Shown piece by piece: positions 46,501 through 58,264 of a DNA stretch of 64,000 bases. Both the position numbers and the translations under genes were made by a program. Source of the stretch: Phyllostachys edulis (taxonomy: Eukaryota > Streptophyta > Magnoliopsida > Poales > Poaceae); the NCBI GenBank assembly GCA_036346405.1, contig CM070561.1, forward strand, positions 27,684,215-27,748,214. Direction: 5' to 3'. Each line of letters opens with the position of its first letter. Position 1 is the stretch's first letter. The notes below the pieces were generated by a model. That model did no database searches. It was not told the origin of the DNA and worked only from the letters and a program-made list of their open reading frames with translations.

Positions 46501-47004
46501 GTGTTCGAAAATCCGTACTTAGACAATGACATTGACACATAGAACAAAGATGTATCATGCATGTAGAATTGTAGAGCTATAGGCTGTACCCTTTTTCCTT
46601 TGCCAAGGTTTTCTCATTTTGAGTTTTTACTTGTCGAAGGTTTTAACGAGGCAGCCAGTTGAACATTAATAAAGCTCTTTATTACATTTTCAATATGAAT
46701 ATCTCTTTTTTTTTTCAATTTCATGTCTACTTCTAAATTCTACACATTTTTCTAATTTTTCTGATTTTTTTGGGAATTTTTTTTGTTTTGACGAGCCAAA
46801 CGGGTTACACTTAGCCTGACGGGCTAAACAGGCTCAGGCTGGCCCGGTACAGCACGAATACCCGACGCCATGCCTGGGCCGCCACCCCAGCCCGTGGACC
46901 GGCCCGGCATAGCATGAATAGTAGCCAGGCCAGAACGGGCCGTGCCTAGCCAGGCCTGTGCCAGGCCGGGCCGGGCGGCCCGTTTGGCCAGGTCTACTCA
47001 GTTC

Positions 47005-47567
47005 TCGTTTGGTAGAGTTTGGTAGAGCTCTTGCTCCTTGATTCTCAACCGGAGTAACAGGAATTAAATCAAATGTACTGATTTCTACTTTTTTTAAATC
47101 AGGATTAGCTCAAAATCAGAGTTATTTAACAATAGAAAAATAGGAGCGACCTTGAACCAACTTCTCGCAAGAATCAGTCTCTCGGTTACCAAAATACCCC
47201 TCAAGTTGAGGATCATTTACCCACCTTTTGTCACTGCGTATAAAAGCCATTTTTTCACATCCCATCGCCCCTACAGTCCCCCTCCCGTCGCCCCTCAGTC
47301 CCCACTCGCCTCCCTCCATTCTGCACTCCTGTCCCGACGATTCACATGGAACCCTAGCCGTCGGCCTAGAGCCCCTCCCTTGGTGTGCGCGTCCCCCTCG
47401 TCATCGCCCCATAGCCCTGCCTAGAGCGCCTCGCCACATGCCTGGAGCTCCTCACCGTCGCCTAGAGCCATGCCTAGAACCCTAGCCGGCAGCGGCCCGA
47501 AGCCCCGCCTGGATCCCTTCTCTCCTTCCAAGTTATTGGATTATCCTCTCCTACAGATCAGTAAATG
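47005..47567 (+). other. Ancestral intergenic segment with a plus-strand promoter-like sequence
   Basis: Non-transposon sequence between the hAT and copia elements; it would continue the SDR upstream region if the hAT were absent. A plus-strand TATAAAAG at about 47,240 is followed by a C-rich leader and CDS-like sequence with stops ('gaaccctagccgtcggcc'). It may be a short 5' gene fragment cut off by the copia insertion at 47,573 or part of an older transposon. No domain is recognisable. Confidence 0.35.
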
Positions 47568-47572
47568 CATAC

Positions 47573-47682
47573 TGTTGGAATGAGGTTTCTTATCCATTCC
47601 AATGGGCCAAAGGGCTAATATATAACATGTGCAGGGTTATGAATATGCAAAAAAGCACCCTAGGCTAAATATATATCTAACA
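47573..47682 (-). repeat. Copia 3' LTR (110 bp)
   Basis: TGTTGGAATG ... ATATCTAACA. A 'ggggggg' purine run (minus strand) directly precedes it as the polypurine tract. It differs from the 5' LTR at only a handful of positions. Confidence 0.92.
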
Positions 47683-47689
47683 CCCCCCC

Positions 47690-48900
47690 TCAAACTCATG
47701 GTGGATCAACAACATTGAGTTTGGAGAGGTAGAAGCTATGCTAAACTCTAGTATGTACCTTGGTGAAGAAATCTGCTAACTGAAGCTTCGAAGGCACATA
47801 CTGAAGGTCGATAACTTGGTATTGCACCTACGATCGTATGTACGAAGTATCCACTCCAATGTGCTTGGTGAGCTCGTGCTTCACGGGATCTCGAGCAATA
47901 CTGATTGCACCAGTACTCTATGATAAGATAGGAGTCGGTGTAGAAGCGGAAACACCGAAATCCTCAAGTAACCACTGAAGCCAGGTGATCTCAGCTGTCA
48001 ACGACGCCATGGCTCTCAACTCAGCCTCAGCGCTGGAACTGGAAACGACAGTCTGCTTCTTGGTCTTCCAGGCAATCAAGGAGGAACCAAGGAAAACAAA
48101 ATAGGCAGAAAGAGACCGGCGATCAGAATGATCGCTAGCCTAGGTCGCATCAGAGTACTCCTGAAGTTGCAAGGAACTGGACCGAGGAAACAAAAGGCGA
48201 TGAGTGATGGTTCCGCAAAGATATCGTAGAACACGAATAAGGTGACTGTAGTAGAACTGAGTGGGAGCAAAGACGAACTGACTCAGGATGTAGACTAGGT
48301 GAGAGATGTCAATATGAGTGATCCCAAGGTAGACAAGGCTCCCGACAAGATGGCAATAGCGAGTGGGATCCTCAAGAGGCTCACCATCAGTAGACCAAAT
48401 GTAAACACCAAAGTCCATAGGAGTATTCACCACACGTTGATCAAAGAGACAAACACGAGTAAGGATATCCTGAATGTACTTCTCTCGGAAGAGATAGTGG
48501 CCCTCGGGCGTAGAAGTGATCTCAATCCCAAGGAAGTAACGAAGAGGACTCAAATCAGACATCAAGAACTATTCACTGAGACTCTCCTTCACAAATGCAA
48601 TGTACCGAGAGTCATCTCCAGTAATGATCATATCATCCACATATAGAAGGAGGAGCGTCCGACTCCGAGGAGAGATGTGAACAAAGATGACAGGATCGTG
48701 ATCACTAGCGGAGAAGCCGACAGCAGTGACAACATAGGAGAAATGGTCAAACCAAGCACGAGGGGCTTATTTGAGCCCATAGAGAGAGCACTGAAGCAGC
48801 AATCTCCTCAAACATCGCGAGCCGCCACTCAAGGTGAGAAGCAGCCTCACGGTAGGCCGTAGGCTCAGAAAGAGTAGCAGCTGCAAAACCGTAGTGATCG
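47690..48900 (-). pseudogene. Copia reverse transcriptase C-terminal part and RNase H
   Basis: Read on the minus strand from 48,900 downwards: a short upstream reverse-transcriptase piece ending 'RLAMFEEIAA', then a jump to 'LYGLKQ'-like sequence (internal deletion). The catalytic YVDDM follows at about 48,640, then 'SDLSPLRYFLGIEI' and 'EYSDAT' at 48,145, with a nonsense codon next. RNase H sequence 'SLSAYFVFLGSSLIAWKTKK' and 'SSSSAEAELRAMA' runs to about 48,000, and a degenerate tail reaches the polypurine tract. Reverse transcriptase and RNase H copy element RNA to DNA. Stops at several points and the deletion make it inactive. Confidence 0.88.
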
Positions 48901-48905
48901 GATGG

Positions 48906-51900
48906 TGTCGGGACCCAAAATTACGGTTCGGGACCCTCTGTGTTTAATGCACTAGCCCAGGATCATGCTAGTGCACACAGTGTCAACAAAGATGGCAATC
49001 GATCCATACAAGCGGATAATAACATAAACGATTAACTTTGATTAACAAATAATGGTTTTGACCTTAAGGTCGAAGTTTACAACTATTGAGCCACGCAGAA
49101 CTAACATAGGAAATAAACGGCAATGAAACATAAACGGTAGTGGCACCCCATCGGTTCGCCACAGCAACCGATCGATCAAGACCTCACGATCGGGCACCTT
49201 CGATGTACTCGTCCTCGAATCTTTGGTGAAGACTCCTCCTCTGCTTGATTCGTCAAAACAAGCGTGAGTACACACCGTACTCTAAGCCACACCACGAGAT
49301 GCAAAATATATATATGCGGCTTTTTACAAAGGAAGGCATTCATGGCTCTTTTGCATAAATGCCACTTTTGCAATTGAATACAATTAATAGATTAAAGTCG
49401 TAAAACAAATAGACAATAATAATTTTAACAAGTTATTTCACAAAGACACACACACAACCCTAACAGGTTATTCACATAGCTAGATGATTTAATCACATAG
49501 CTCCTTCCCACACAATTTTATGAAAATCTACCCTAGTGTCAAATCCCGAGCATTGTCCATGATCATGACGCCTATTCGAATAGATTAAGTTACACTCTGC
49601 GAGTTTGTACACTTTACCCACAAGATACAATTAGTGTAGCTAACACTAATCATAACAAAGCATTTCAGATACCTTATCCTACTATGCTAGGCCCGTCTCA
49701 AAACAGGCATGTGGTCGTACAGGAAGCTCAGTTCAATAGAGCACATGGTGAGGTCCTTAATTGACCAAGGCAAGACTTCCAGCTAACTAAACCACATAGA
49801 CACACAGATTTTTAATATTCACACAGTCCACATCCACCCCTTTCACACAAGATCCACCCCTTGCCTCACCCAAAATCTTTTACCACCGGTTGATTTAAGT
49901 GCAACATATGCCACAAAGACACATAGTACACATAGTTTGTTCACATAGTTTCATATTCACTTAGTCAATTTATAACAAAGAAAGATACATGACAAGTGAG
50001 TGGTGGCATGGCTAAGCAATCTAATCATAACTAACCAACCCACGTTGGTGCTACAATATTTACCAACTAATTATCAACTAGGGTGACAAGGAATCAAGGC
50101 TTAACAATTACACAAGGAGGCATATCAATTTGGAATTAACTCATCGCACCCAAAAGCTTTTAAATAAATACTTGAATTAAGATGCAGAAATTTGAATTAA
50201 AATACTTTTATAAAACTGGGAAGCAAAATGGTCAAGGGCATAGCTTGCCTTGAAAAGGATCTAGGAATTGATCTTGGTCTTGGAAAGGTCCTTCTTCTTC
50301 AACTCTTCCAAAGAAATCAAAGTCTACTCATAAACGACACAAACAAACAAAACTAAATAAAAACCAGAAGCAAATAACTCCAATAAAATAATTAAAAATC
50401 TCCAATAGATAGATCTGGATTTTAGACGAATTTAGAAATTTGAATGGATGGATTTGGAGTTAGGATTCAATTATTATGAATTTTACAAATTTTAACCTAA
50501 ATTTGGAAATTAAATAAATTCTAAATTCTAAAACTAAACTGAACTCCAAATTACATAATTATATGTTATTTAATTAGACAATAATTTTCTAAGATTTTAG
50601 CAATTTAAATCATCCAATTTGGATTTGGAATTCAAAAGGTATGAATTTTACAAGTTTTAACCTATCTCTTGAATTTTAAATGAATTTCTAAATTTAAACA
50701 AAAGTCAAATTTAAATAATTTTGATTTGATTAGCTAGATCTTAATTCTATATGAATTTAGAAATTTGAAACACCCAATTTGGAGTTTGGATGCAAAAGTT
50801 ATGAATTTTACAAATTTAAACCTAAATCATTATTTAACAATTTCTGAATTATTTTTCTAAAGGAAATTCTAATTATTGCGCAAGGTGACGTCGTGAAGGA
50901 TTTTCCGGAAAATAAATGAATTAAAGAATTAACGACACGTGGGACCCACATGTCAAGTGACCACTCCATGGACCAAGTCCACCGAGCCACCGGATTTGAA
51001 AGTCTTTGGCGTGGCGCACTGCACAAGCTGGCGCCGACGCTGGCGCACACGCGTGGTGACACGCACGCACGGAGGTGAGGTGGCGGTGACGTGGCGTCCA
51101 CGCCGGCGAGGACGACAACGACGGCGGCGGATCGACTGATGGTCACCGGCGCTCTGATGCTTTCGCCGGCGAGGTGGGTGGTACGGCGTGTAGCCGACGC
51201 TATTGCGAACACGATGAGGTACCTCCGGGTGGTTGAGGTGGGCGGTGGTGGCGGCGGCGAGTCGGAGCGGCGGCGGCTTCGGGTTTTGTCGGTAAGGCGC
51301 CCGGTGAGGCTCGACGAAATGGGTGGCTCCGGAGGTAGGTCTGTGACAATAACAACGGCGGGTGCTCCACGACGACGCGGCGACGACGGCGGCAAGAATC
51401 GAAGAAATCCCACCGTGGCGAAAGCCCTAGAGCTCGAATTGGCGGCGTCGCGGAGGTTCTCGGGTGGAATTGAGCGAGGGTTAAGGAAAGGGGCCGCACG
51501 ATCCTCGGGGTGGCTTTATAGAGGTCGAGGCACCGGCGGCGGGCGACGTGGAGGTCGTGGGCGGCGGTTGCGGCCGTGGGCGAATCGCCGCGACGAGGTC
51601 GTGGGGTGTGGCGGGGTGGTCGTGGGCGTCGTGGCGCCGTCGCGGAGAGGACGCGGGCGGTTGGAGGCGTCCCGCCGTGAAGCTTCAGCGTTGACCGCTC
51701 ATGGCGATTGTCGCGATTTAACGCTTGAGCGGCGGCGACGGCAAGGCGACGACTCAGAGCGGCCCGCTTGGCGATGAGACAGGAGGCGCCCAACGGGCAG
51801 AGGGGCGAGGCGGCTGGGCGTAGATCGCCGTCCAACTCGGATCGGACGGCTATGAATGATTGGGCGAGATGAACAAAGTCTTTGGTAGGAGAGATTTAGC

Positions 51901-52210
51901 CCAACGATCGTTTGGAGATTTAAAATAGGTTTTTCCTTTTAGAAAATAGCGTAAATTCAAATAAGCAATGGAAAATAGCAAATGAACTTGGAAAAATTTC
52001 AGAAAATTCCAGAAAATATATCCAAGCTCATAGAATCCAAATAAAATAGTTTTGACTATTGTTCATGTTGGAATTATTCATATTAAATTGTTTTGTTACT
52101 AAAGTCCAAGTTAAAGCTTTTGAACTAAATTCAAATAAATCCAAATGGTGAATTTTCTCTCTACCAACTATTTAAATGATTTTTAAAGCTCTAAAAATTG
52201 GGATGTTACA
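48906..52210 (-). mobile_element. Solo LTR (3,305 bp) of gypsy family B, TSD GATGG
   Basis: Plus-strand ends TGTCGGGACCC ... GGGATGTTACA; perfect TSD GATGG at 48,901-48,905 and 52,211-52,215. The copia coding frame is continuous if the LTR and one TSD are ignored. Same family as the LTR at 22,097-25,344. The minus-strand TATA box is at 51,514-51,520. A GC-rich segment (50.9-51.85 kb) gives long ORFs on both strands (up to 228 codons) with no recognisable domain; I treat these as LTR composition. Confidence 0.95.
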
Positions 52211-52215
52211 GATGG

Positions 52216-52757
52216 CCTGACAGTGTGACGATCACGAAGATCGTATCTAGGAGGAGAAGGCGGAGTGGGACCTGGCAAAGACGGAGAAGAAGGGCTGGGA
52301 ATAGGGCCCAGCAAAGACGGAAGCTCAACTAGAGGAGGAGGCTAAGGACGATGAGAGTAGTGCAGAGGAAAAGGGAGAATCTCAACAAAAGAGCGGGAAC
52401 GAAACTCCGGTAGAGGTGGAACACATGCAGCCAGAGGAGAGGGATATGAAGGAGGTAGAGGAGGAAGCAAAATAGTAGTGGAAGGCGGAGAATCAGAAAA
52501 AGTCAGAAAGGAGATTGACACAACAAGAGAATCTGACCTGACTATGGGGGAACTAGGGTAGTAAGGTCGGGACTCGTCAAAAGTGACATCCCAAGAGATC
52601 CTCATCCAATGAGCAACAGGGTCATAGCAATGATAACCCTTATGCTCAATATTGTAGCCAAGAAAAACAATCAGCTGACTGAGCAGTCAGCTTGGTGCAC
52701 TCATGAGGTGGAAGAAGGATGAAATAGACACAGCCGAAACTGTGAAGATGACTGTAG
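52216..52757 (-). pseudogene. Copia integrase end / linker region
   Basis: On the minus strand: 'DYSHLHSFGC' near 52,745, 'LTAQSADCFSW' near 52,680, a frameshift, then 'MRISWDVTFDESRPYYP' at 52,605-52,555 and a Pro/Ser-rich linker to 52,342, as found between integrase and reverse transcriptase in plant copia elements. It continues into 'RYDLRDRHTV' at the border with the nested LTR. Bounded by the two solo LTRs. Confidence 0.85.
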
Positions 52758-52762
52758 TCTAG

Positions 52763-55700
52763 TGTCGGGACCCAAAAATGCAATTCTGGACCCTCTGTGT
52801 ATACTGCACTAATCCAGGATCACGCTAGTGCACACAGTGACAACATCAGTGAAATATCATTTCCATATACAAAGATGACTAATAAATAGACGAATAACAA
52901 CAAATATCAAAGTAAAGACCTTAAGGTCAAAGCTTACAATTAACGCCTCAGAAGGCAAAACTCAATGAAGCTGCAGCGGAACGAAATAACTTCAGTGAAG
53001 CCCATCCATATGCCCACAGGCAATTGGCTGGGGTGCGCGACCTAGTTCTCCACGATCCTTGAAGTAGACCTCGTTAACTGACAACTCCTTCACTTCTGCT
53101 TGATTTATTAAAGCAAGCATGAGTACACAACCGTACTCGCAAGTCACACCACAGAAATGCAATTATACATGCAGGCTTATTCCAAAGGAATGGCAATCTA
53201 TGGTTCTTTTGCAGAAATGCAATATTTGCAATTGAATACAAATAATAGATTGAAAGCATACAGTAAAACAAATAAACAATATTTAATTTTAACCGTTTGA
53301 TTTCACAAAGACACACAGCCTAAATAGATTATTCATATAGCCATGTGATTTAGATCACATAGCTCCCTTCCCAACTGTTTTATGAAAATCTACCCCTCGT
53401 GTGAAATCCCCGAGCATGTCCATGACCGCGGACGTGGCTATTCGAATAGATTGATTTAACACTCTGCAGAGTTTGTACACTTTACCCACAAGATGCAATC
53501 AACTGGATCAAAGCTGATCACAACAAAACTTTTCGGAAACTTCATCTCAAGTATTAATACTCCCAGTGTGCTTTGTTGTCATACCAACCCTAACATAGTG
53601 CTTTGGCATAACACACACCGTTGGACAGGGAAGCGGCGAACCGTCCCGCGATGTGACTATCTGGTAGCACACCTCCACCCATCACTGAGTACCTAACCTA
53701 CAAACTGAGTAATCAATATCGAGAATCCATAACTTACTAAGTTAGGCCCGTCCTATACCAGGCATGTGGTCATACAGTAAGGCTCAGTTCAATGGCGCAC
53801 AAAGTTAAGTCCTTAATTGACCAAGACAAGACTTCCAATTTCTAACTAAGCCACATAGATTAAATTTCCCAAACACATAGCCACCAGTTCACCCAGTATC
53901 CACCACTTGCCTTAGTCTAAATCTTTTTCCACCCTGTTGGTTAAGTGCAACATATGCCATCAACGAGTAATAGCACATAGTACACACAGTTTTATCACAT
54001 AGTTCCATAATCACTTAGTCAAGTTTATATTTGCAGCTCACATGGATGATGGCTCGTAGCGTGGCTAAGCAGACTAATCGTATCTAACCAACCCACGTTG
54101 GTGCTACGATATTACCAACTAAATAAATAACCAAGCTAGGGTGACAAAATATTATGACATATCAATATAGACAAGGAGGATATAACAAATTGGATTAATA
54201 ACTAAACCCAAAAGCATTTAAATAAATACTTAAAGTAAATGCAATAATTTGAATCAATATAACTTTTGAAAACTGGGATTCAATATGATCAAAGGTATGA
54301 CTTGCCTCACTATAGCAATGATGATCTTATTTAGAATTTAATCTTCTACTTCCTTGATCTTCAGCTCCTTCTTGATCAACACTTCTCGCAGTATCAACGT
54401 CTACTCATAAACAAGCAAATAAACCCAATAAATAAATAACAGAGCAAACAGACTCCAAAAATTAAATAATAATCTCAGATAAAAAGATATTGAATTCAGA
54501 TGAATTTAGGAATTTGAATGAACTCAATCGGAGTTCGGATTCAAAAGATATGAGCTTTCGAAGATCACATGAAATGATGAAATTGAGAGAGAAAAGAATA
54601 TTATTTCGGATTAAAATAAATAAATAGAATTGGAAACTTACAAGTGGGGTCTACAAGTAAGTGAGAGATATCAAAGGTAGTGAATGACATATGGGACAAA
54701 TGGATAATTGAATATCAGAAATTAAATTAATTTCCGAAAAGGACAAAGAGGATGACAGGTGGGCCATTGGTCCATAGACCAAGTCCATGGGCTAGGGTTT
54801 GACTAAGAGTTGACTGACATGCGGGACCCGCATGTAAGAGAGAGAACTAATCTAGGGTTTTTGATTGAGAGGATGACATGTGGACTATTGGTCCACAGAC
54901 CAAGTCCACGATCTAGGGTTTAGGTTCATGGTAGATTGGGTTCATGGAATAGTGCATTGACGTGCAGGGTCCACGGGTCATAGGCTTGGTTCACGATGAA
55001 CCAAGTCTACCTGGTTTTGGCTTTCGGTGTAGGGCTAGATGGACATGCATGCGGCTTAGGTGGCTGCCACGGACGACAAAGTGATGATGTGGCAGTGATA
55101 CAGATCCGACATTGGATCGGTGCATAGGTGGCAGTGCTGATGTGGGCATGCCGACATGGCACTGACCAAAGTGCACAGGGCTTGGTTCTGATTTGGATCT
55201 GGGACTAGGACCGATCACTACCAACGCAAAAAAGGGAAGAAAGGGGTGCTGGTCCCATACATAAGGGAGTCACAGCAGCGAGCAGCCTGTTTCATTGCGC
55301 ATGGTGGCCGGAACTTCAACAGAAAAGATCTGTTCTTGGCGCACAGAGTGGCAAGCACAGAATAGGGAGAGGGTTAAAAGAAAGATTAACAAGCTAAGTG
55401 CCTTATTGTTGGATTTGAGGCTTCGGTACAATAGAGAAATAGAAGAAAGGAATTCAATTAGAGTACTGAACGGCTACGTGAGCACGCACGCGATGCAGTT
55501 CCAGATCTGGGAGCGCAAACCCGATCGCTACAGACACATACAAGGGAAAGCGAGGGTGTTGGACCCACTTGGAAGGCACACAGAGGGGTGGTGCGGCAGC
55601 CATGGCTCCCTCGGGTGAATCCCGTCGGCGACGAACGGCGGCTAGCTGGACTCCAGCGACGACGGTGCAGGGGCGTCCACGGGATCCACGGCGGCGGCTC

Positions 55701-56967
55701 TAGCTGCGGCGACACTCGCGAGGTCAGGCCCAGGCGAGAGCGACTCGGCACGAGCGTGAGGTGCGAAGGAATCCGAGGCGGCGCTACGGTTGGAGGATGG
55801 GACGGCGGCGCGGCTCCAAAGAAGACCAGGGCGACGAGAGCCGGCGAGGTGAGAGAAAGAGAAGGAAGGGGACGAGGCCTCACCGGTGAATGTGGATGAG
55901 CTCGGGGCGGTCCAATGGCGGTGGCGGCTCGGGTTGCAAGCGGAACGGCGTCCCGGGGCTGATCGACGTCGGCAAGAATAGATCGAGGACGAGGGTGGCG
56001 CAGAGACCTCAAGTGCAGCGTCGGCGAGGGAGGAGAGGCGCCGAACGGCGGCGGTGACCGGAGTTGTTGAAGATGGAGTTGAGGCGGGCGCTAGGAGACG
56101 CGGAGGCTCCAACGGCGGCGGCACACAGAGGAGGATGACGGCGCGACCCAGATGACGCGGATGCGCCGGCTCGGGCGGCTCCACCAACGGAGAACGGCGA
56201 GGAGAGGTGCGGCACCGAGCTCAGAGAAGAAGGCGTTGGGGTGGTTCTTGGCGGCTCCCAAGCGACGGCAGCTAGGGCACAACAGCGGCGGCGTGAGGGG
56301 AGCAGACGTGCGGGAGGCAGCGCCTTTATACGGCCTCAGGAGGCGGGCCCCCAAGGCAGTGGTGGCTGCGTGAGTCGGGCGCGGCACGCGTGAATGGCGG
56401 CGGCGGTTACCTGGCAAGCGGAGAGGGGCGCGACGCCAGAGCGGCAGGGCCATGAGTCCGTCTGCCCGTCTTGTGGCGCACACTAAGGTGGCTGGTACAA
56501 GTGGGGCCGGGTGGCGTAAGCGTTTGTCGCGTGTGGGGTGACCAATGATGGATCGGTAGGAAAGATGGCGGCAATGGTCAATAAAGGAGAAATGGTGGTG
56601 GGCTTCGACCGAAAAGAAAAGAAGGAAATCGGCCGGGCCGAAAGAAAATGAGTGGGCCAAAGGAAGAGATTGAGCCCGACTCCGAGATTCTAATTAGATT
56701 TTCTTTTTAGAAGATAGCCGAAAACACAAAAGGGCAATTAGAAAATAGCAAATGTACTCAGAAAAATTCTAGAAAATATATCCAAGCACAAAGAATCCAA
56801 ATAAAATAGTTTTGATAATAGTTGATATTGAGATTAATCATATTAAATTATTTTTTATTTATGAAAGTTCATATTAAGCTTTATTAATTCAAATAAAATT
56901 GGTGAATTTTTCCAGGGACCTAAACTACTCAAAAGATTTTTGAAAAGCCAAATTTTGGAACGTTACA
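52763..56967 (-). mobile_element. Solo LTR (4,205 bp) of gypsy family B, TSD TCTAG
   Basis: Plus-strand ends TGTCGGGACCC ... GGAACGTTACA; perfect TSD TCTAG at 52,758-52,762 and 56,968-56,972. It lies in the integrase region of the copia element, whose reading continues on the far side ('RLYGRVL' to 'DYSHLHSFG'). It is about 0.9 kb longer than its sister at 48,906-52,210, chiefly in the GC-rich part (55.2-56.7 kb). The minus-strand TATA box is at 56,324-56,330. Confidence 0.95.
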
Positions 56968-56972
56968 TCTAG

Positions 56973-57871
56973 GACTCGACCATAGAGGCGCTCGACGGGA
57001 ATAGAACCCTGAAGAGTAGTGGAAGGTTGTATGTTGATGAGAAAAGCAGCAGTGGAAACAACCTTAGCTCAGAAGTGAGGGGGAACAGAAGAGACATGCA
57101 TGAGAGCGCGAGCGGTCTCAAACAAGTGACGATGCTTATGCTCAGAGAAACTGTTCTAAGCATGAGCACCAGGACAAGAGTACTGGGGAAGAGTACCCTG
57201 CTCAACGAGAAAGCGACGCAAAACAGCATATAGATACTCACCAGCAGAGTCGGCATGAAACACACGAATGGCGGAATCAAACTGAGTGCAAACCATGGCG
57301 ACAAACATCTGGTAAATAGAGAGAACCTGACTACGAGAGGACATAAAGTAAATCTAAGTATGACGAGAATAATCATCAATAAAGATCACATAGTATCGAT
57401 GACCCCTTTCTAAACGAAGGGAGCTGGACCCCAACATCAGAGTGAACAAGATCAAAAGGATGAGTAGAAACAGAATCACTAGAGGGATAGGGGAGCTGCA
57501 GCTGCTTGTCAAGCTTGCAACCCATACAATGTAAAGAGATGTCCCCAGAAACAGACCCAAGAACACTACAACCTACTAAAGACGATAGATGCGACCCGCA
57601 GAGATGACTGAGACGATGGTGCCACTGAGCGAAGGAGGTAGTGAAGGACGCGGCAAGACCAGAGGTAGTGGTAGTGGCTGACTGGCTGGTGGTAACAACG
57701 GGGACGAGTCGGCGGCGGGCACAAGCCGGTGGCGGGATCCCGATGCGGCGCTCGGTGGAACCTCCGGTAGTGGGAGCAACAGCAGCAATGGACTGGGGGG
57801 AAGAAAATAGAGGAAGAGGACGGGGAGGATGGCGGCAGCGGAGGCGGCTAGCTGGCAAACCCTAACCCCAT
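56973..57871 (-). pseudogene. Copia GAG-pre-integrase and integrase core
   Basis: Begins right after the primer-binding site, so gag is absent. On the minus strand there is a Ser/Thr-rich start, then the zinc-binding 'WHHRLSHL' ... 'CMGCKLDKQ' (HHCC) of GAG-pre-integrase at about 57,620-57,510. Integrase catalytic pieces follow: 'HPFDLVHSDV' (first Asp) at about 57,450, 'VFHADSAGEY' (second Asp) at about 57,265, 'EQGTLPQYSCPGAHAQNS'-type sequence and 'IPVERLYGR' at the border with the nested LTR. Frameshifts and a stop occur between pieces. Integrase inserts the cDNA; this copy is dead. Confidence 0.88.
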
Positions 57872-57887
57872 CCTTGCTCTGATACTA
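57872..57887 (-). other. Copia primer-binding site
   Basis: Minus strand TAGTATCAGAGCAAGG directly abuts the LTR end (57,888). It is one mismatch from the usual initiator tRNA-Met site TGGTATCAGAGC, and proves the minus-strand polarity. Confidence 0.88.
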
Positions 57888-57996
57888 TGTTAGAATGAGG
57901 TTTCTTATCCATTCCAATGGGCCAAAGGGCTAATATATAACATATACAGGGTTGTGAATATGCAAAGAACACCCTAGGCTAAATACATATCTAACA
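57888..57996 (-). repeat. Copia 5' LTR (109 bp)
   Basis: TGTTAGAATGAGG ... ATATCTAACA with perfect TGTTAGA/TCTAACA terminal inverted repeats. Partner of 47,573-47,682. Confidence 0.92.
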
Positions 57997-58264
57997 CATA
58001 CAAGGCAGAAGTGTGATACCTAGTAGCTTGTTGTGAATGTGATACATGTGCATTATTGTCACTGAGCATCTTGCGATTCGTAGTAGAGAGCATGCATGTA
58101 TGCGTCCATGGCTATGTTTCTTCTCCATGTCAATGAGCCGATGAGGGTTCATGCATACCTGGCCAGCCTGCATTCCTGCTTTTTTAGATAATGGAAGAGA
58201 AAAAACTCTCCCGACATCTGCATCAAGAATGTACACAGCCCAAGCTTGCCTTCCTGCTTAGGTG

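Larger units (their letters stand above)
40025..46996 (+). mobile_element. hAT element (RICESLEEPER-like), 6,972 bp including a nested solo LTR, TSD CTCAGTTC
   Basis: Perfect 8-bp duplications CTCAGTTC flank it (40,017-40,024 and 46,997-47,004). The ends are imperfect inverted repeats: TAGAGCTGTTCAAA on the left, TAGACCTGGCCAAA for the reverse complement of the right, each followed by a GGGCC-rich subterminal zone. Inside are a GC-rich repetitive 5' region (40.24-40.97 kb), a promoter with a TATA box at 41,081 and a broken transposase split by a 3,060-bp LTR. Without the LTR the element would be about 3.9 kb, a usual size for an autonomous plant hAT. It lies 143 bp upstream of the SDR start codon. 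Confidence 0.93.
47573..57996 (-). mobile_element. Deleted Ty1/copia retrotransposon with two nested solo LTRs, TSD CATAC
   Basis: Near-identical ~110-bp LTRs (47,573-47,682 and 57,888-57,996; TGTTRGAATGAGG ... ATATCTAACA) and 5-bp duplications CATAC at both outer borders (47,568-47,572 and 57,997-58,001). On the minus strand the primer-binding site follows the right LTR and a polypurine tract precedes the left LTR. Removing the two nested LTRs leaves about 2.9 kb, far less than a complete copia (~5 kb): gag and part of the reverse transcriptase are missing. The coding frame reads straight across both nested insertions. Confidence 0.93.

Noticed and set aside
51091..51777. 228-codon plus-strand ORF (and a 211-codon ORF opposite) as a gene
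   Set aside because: It lies in the GC-rich block of a solo LTR, is Arg/Gly-rich with no domain, and both strands are open, which indicates composition rather than coding.
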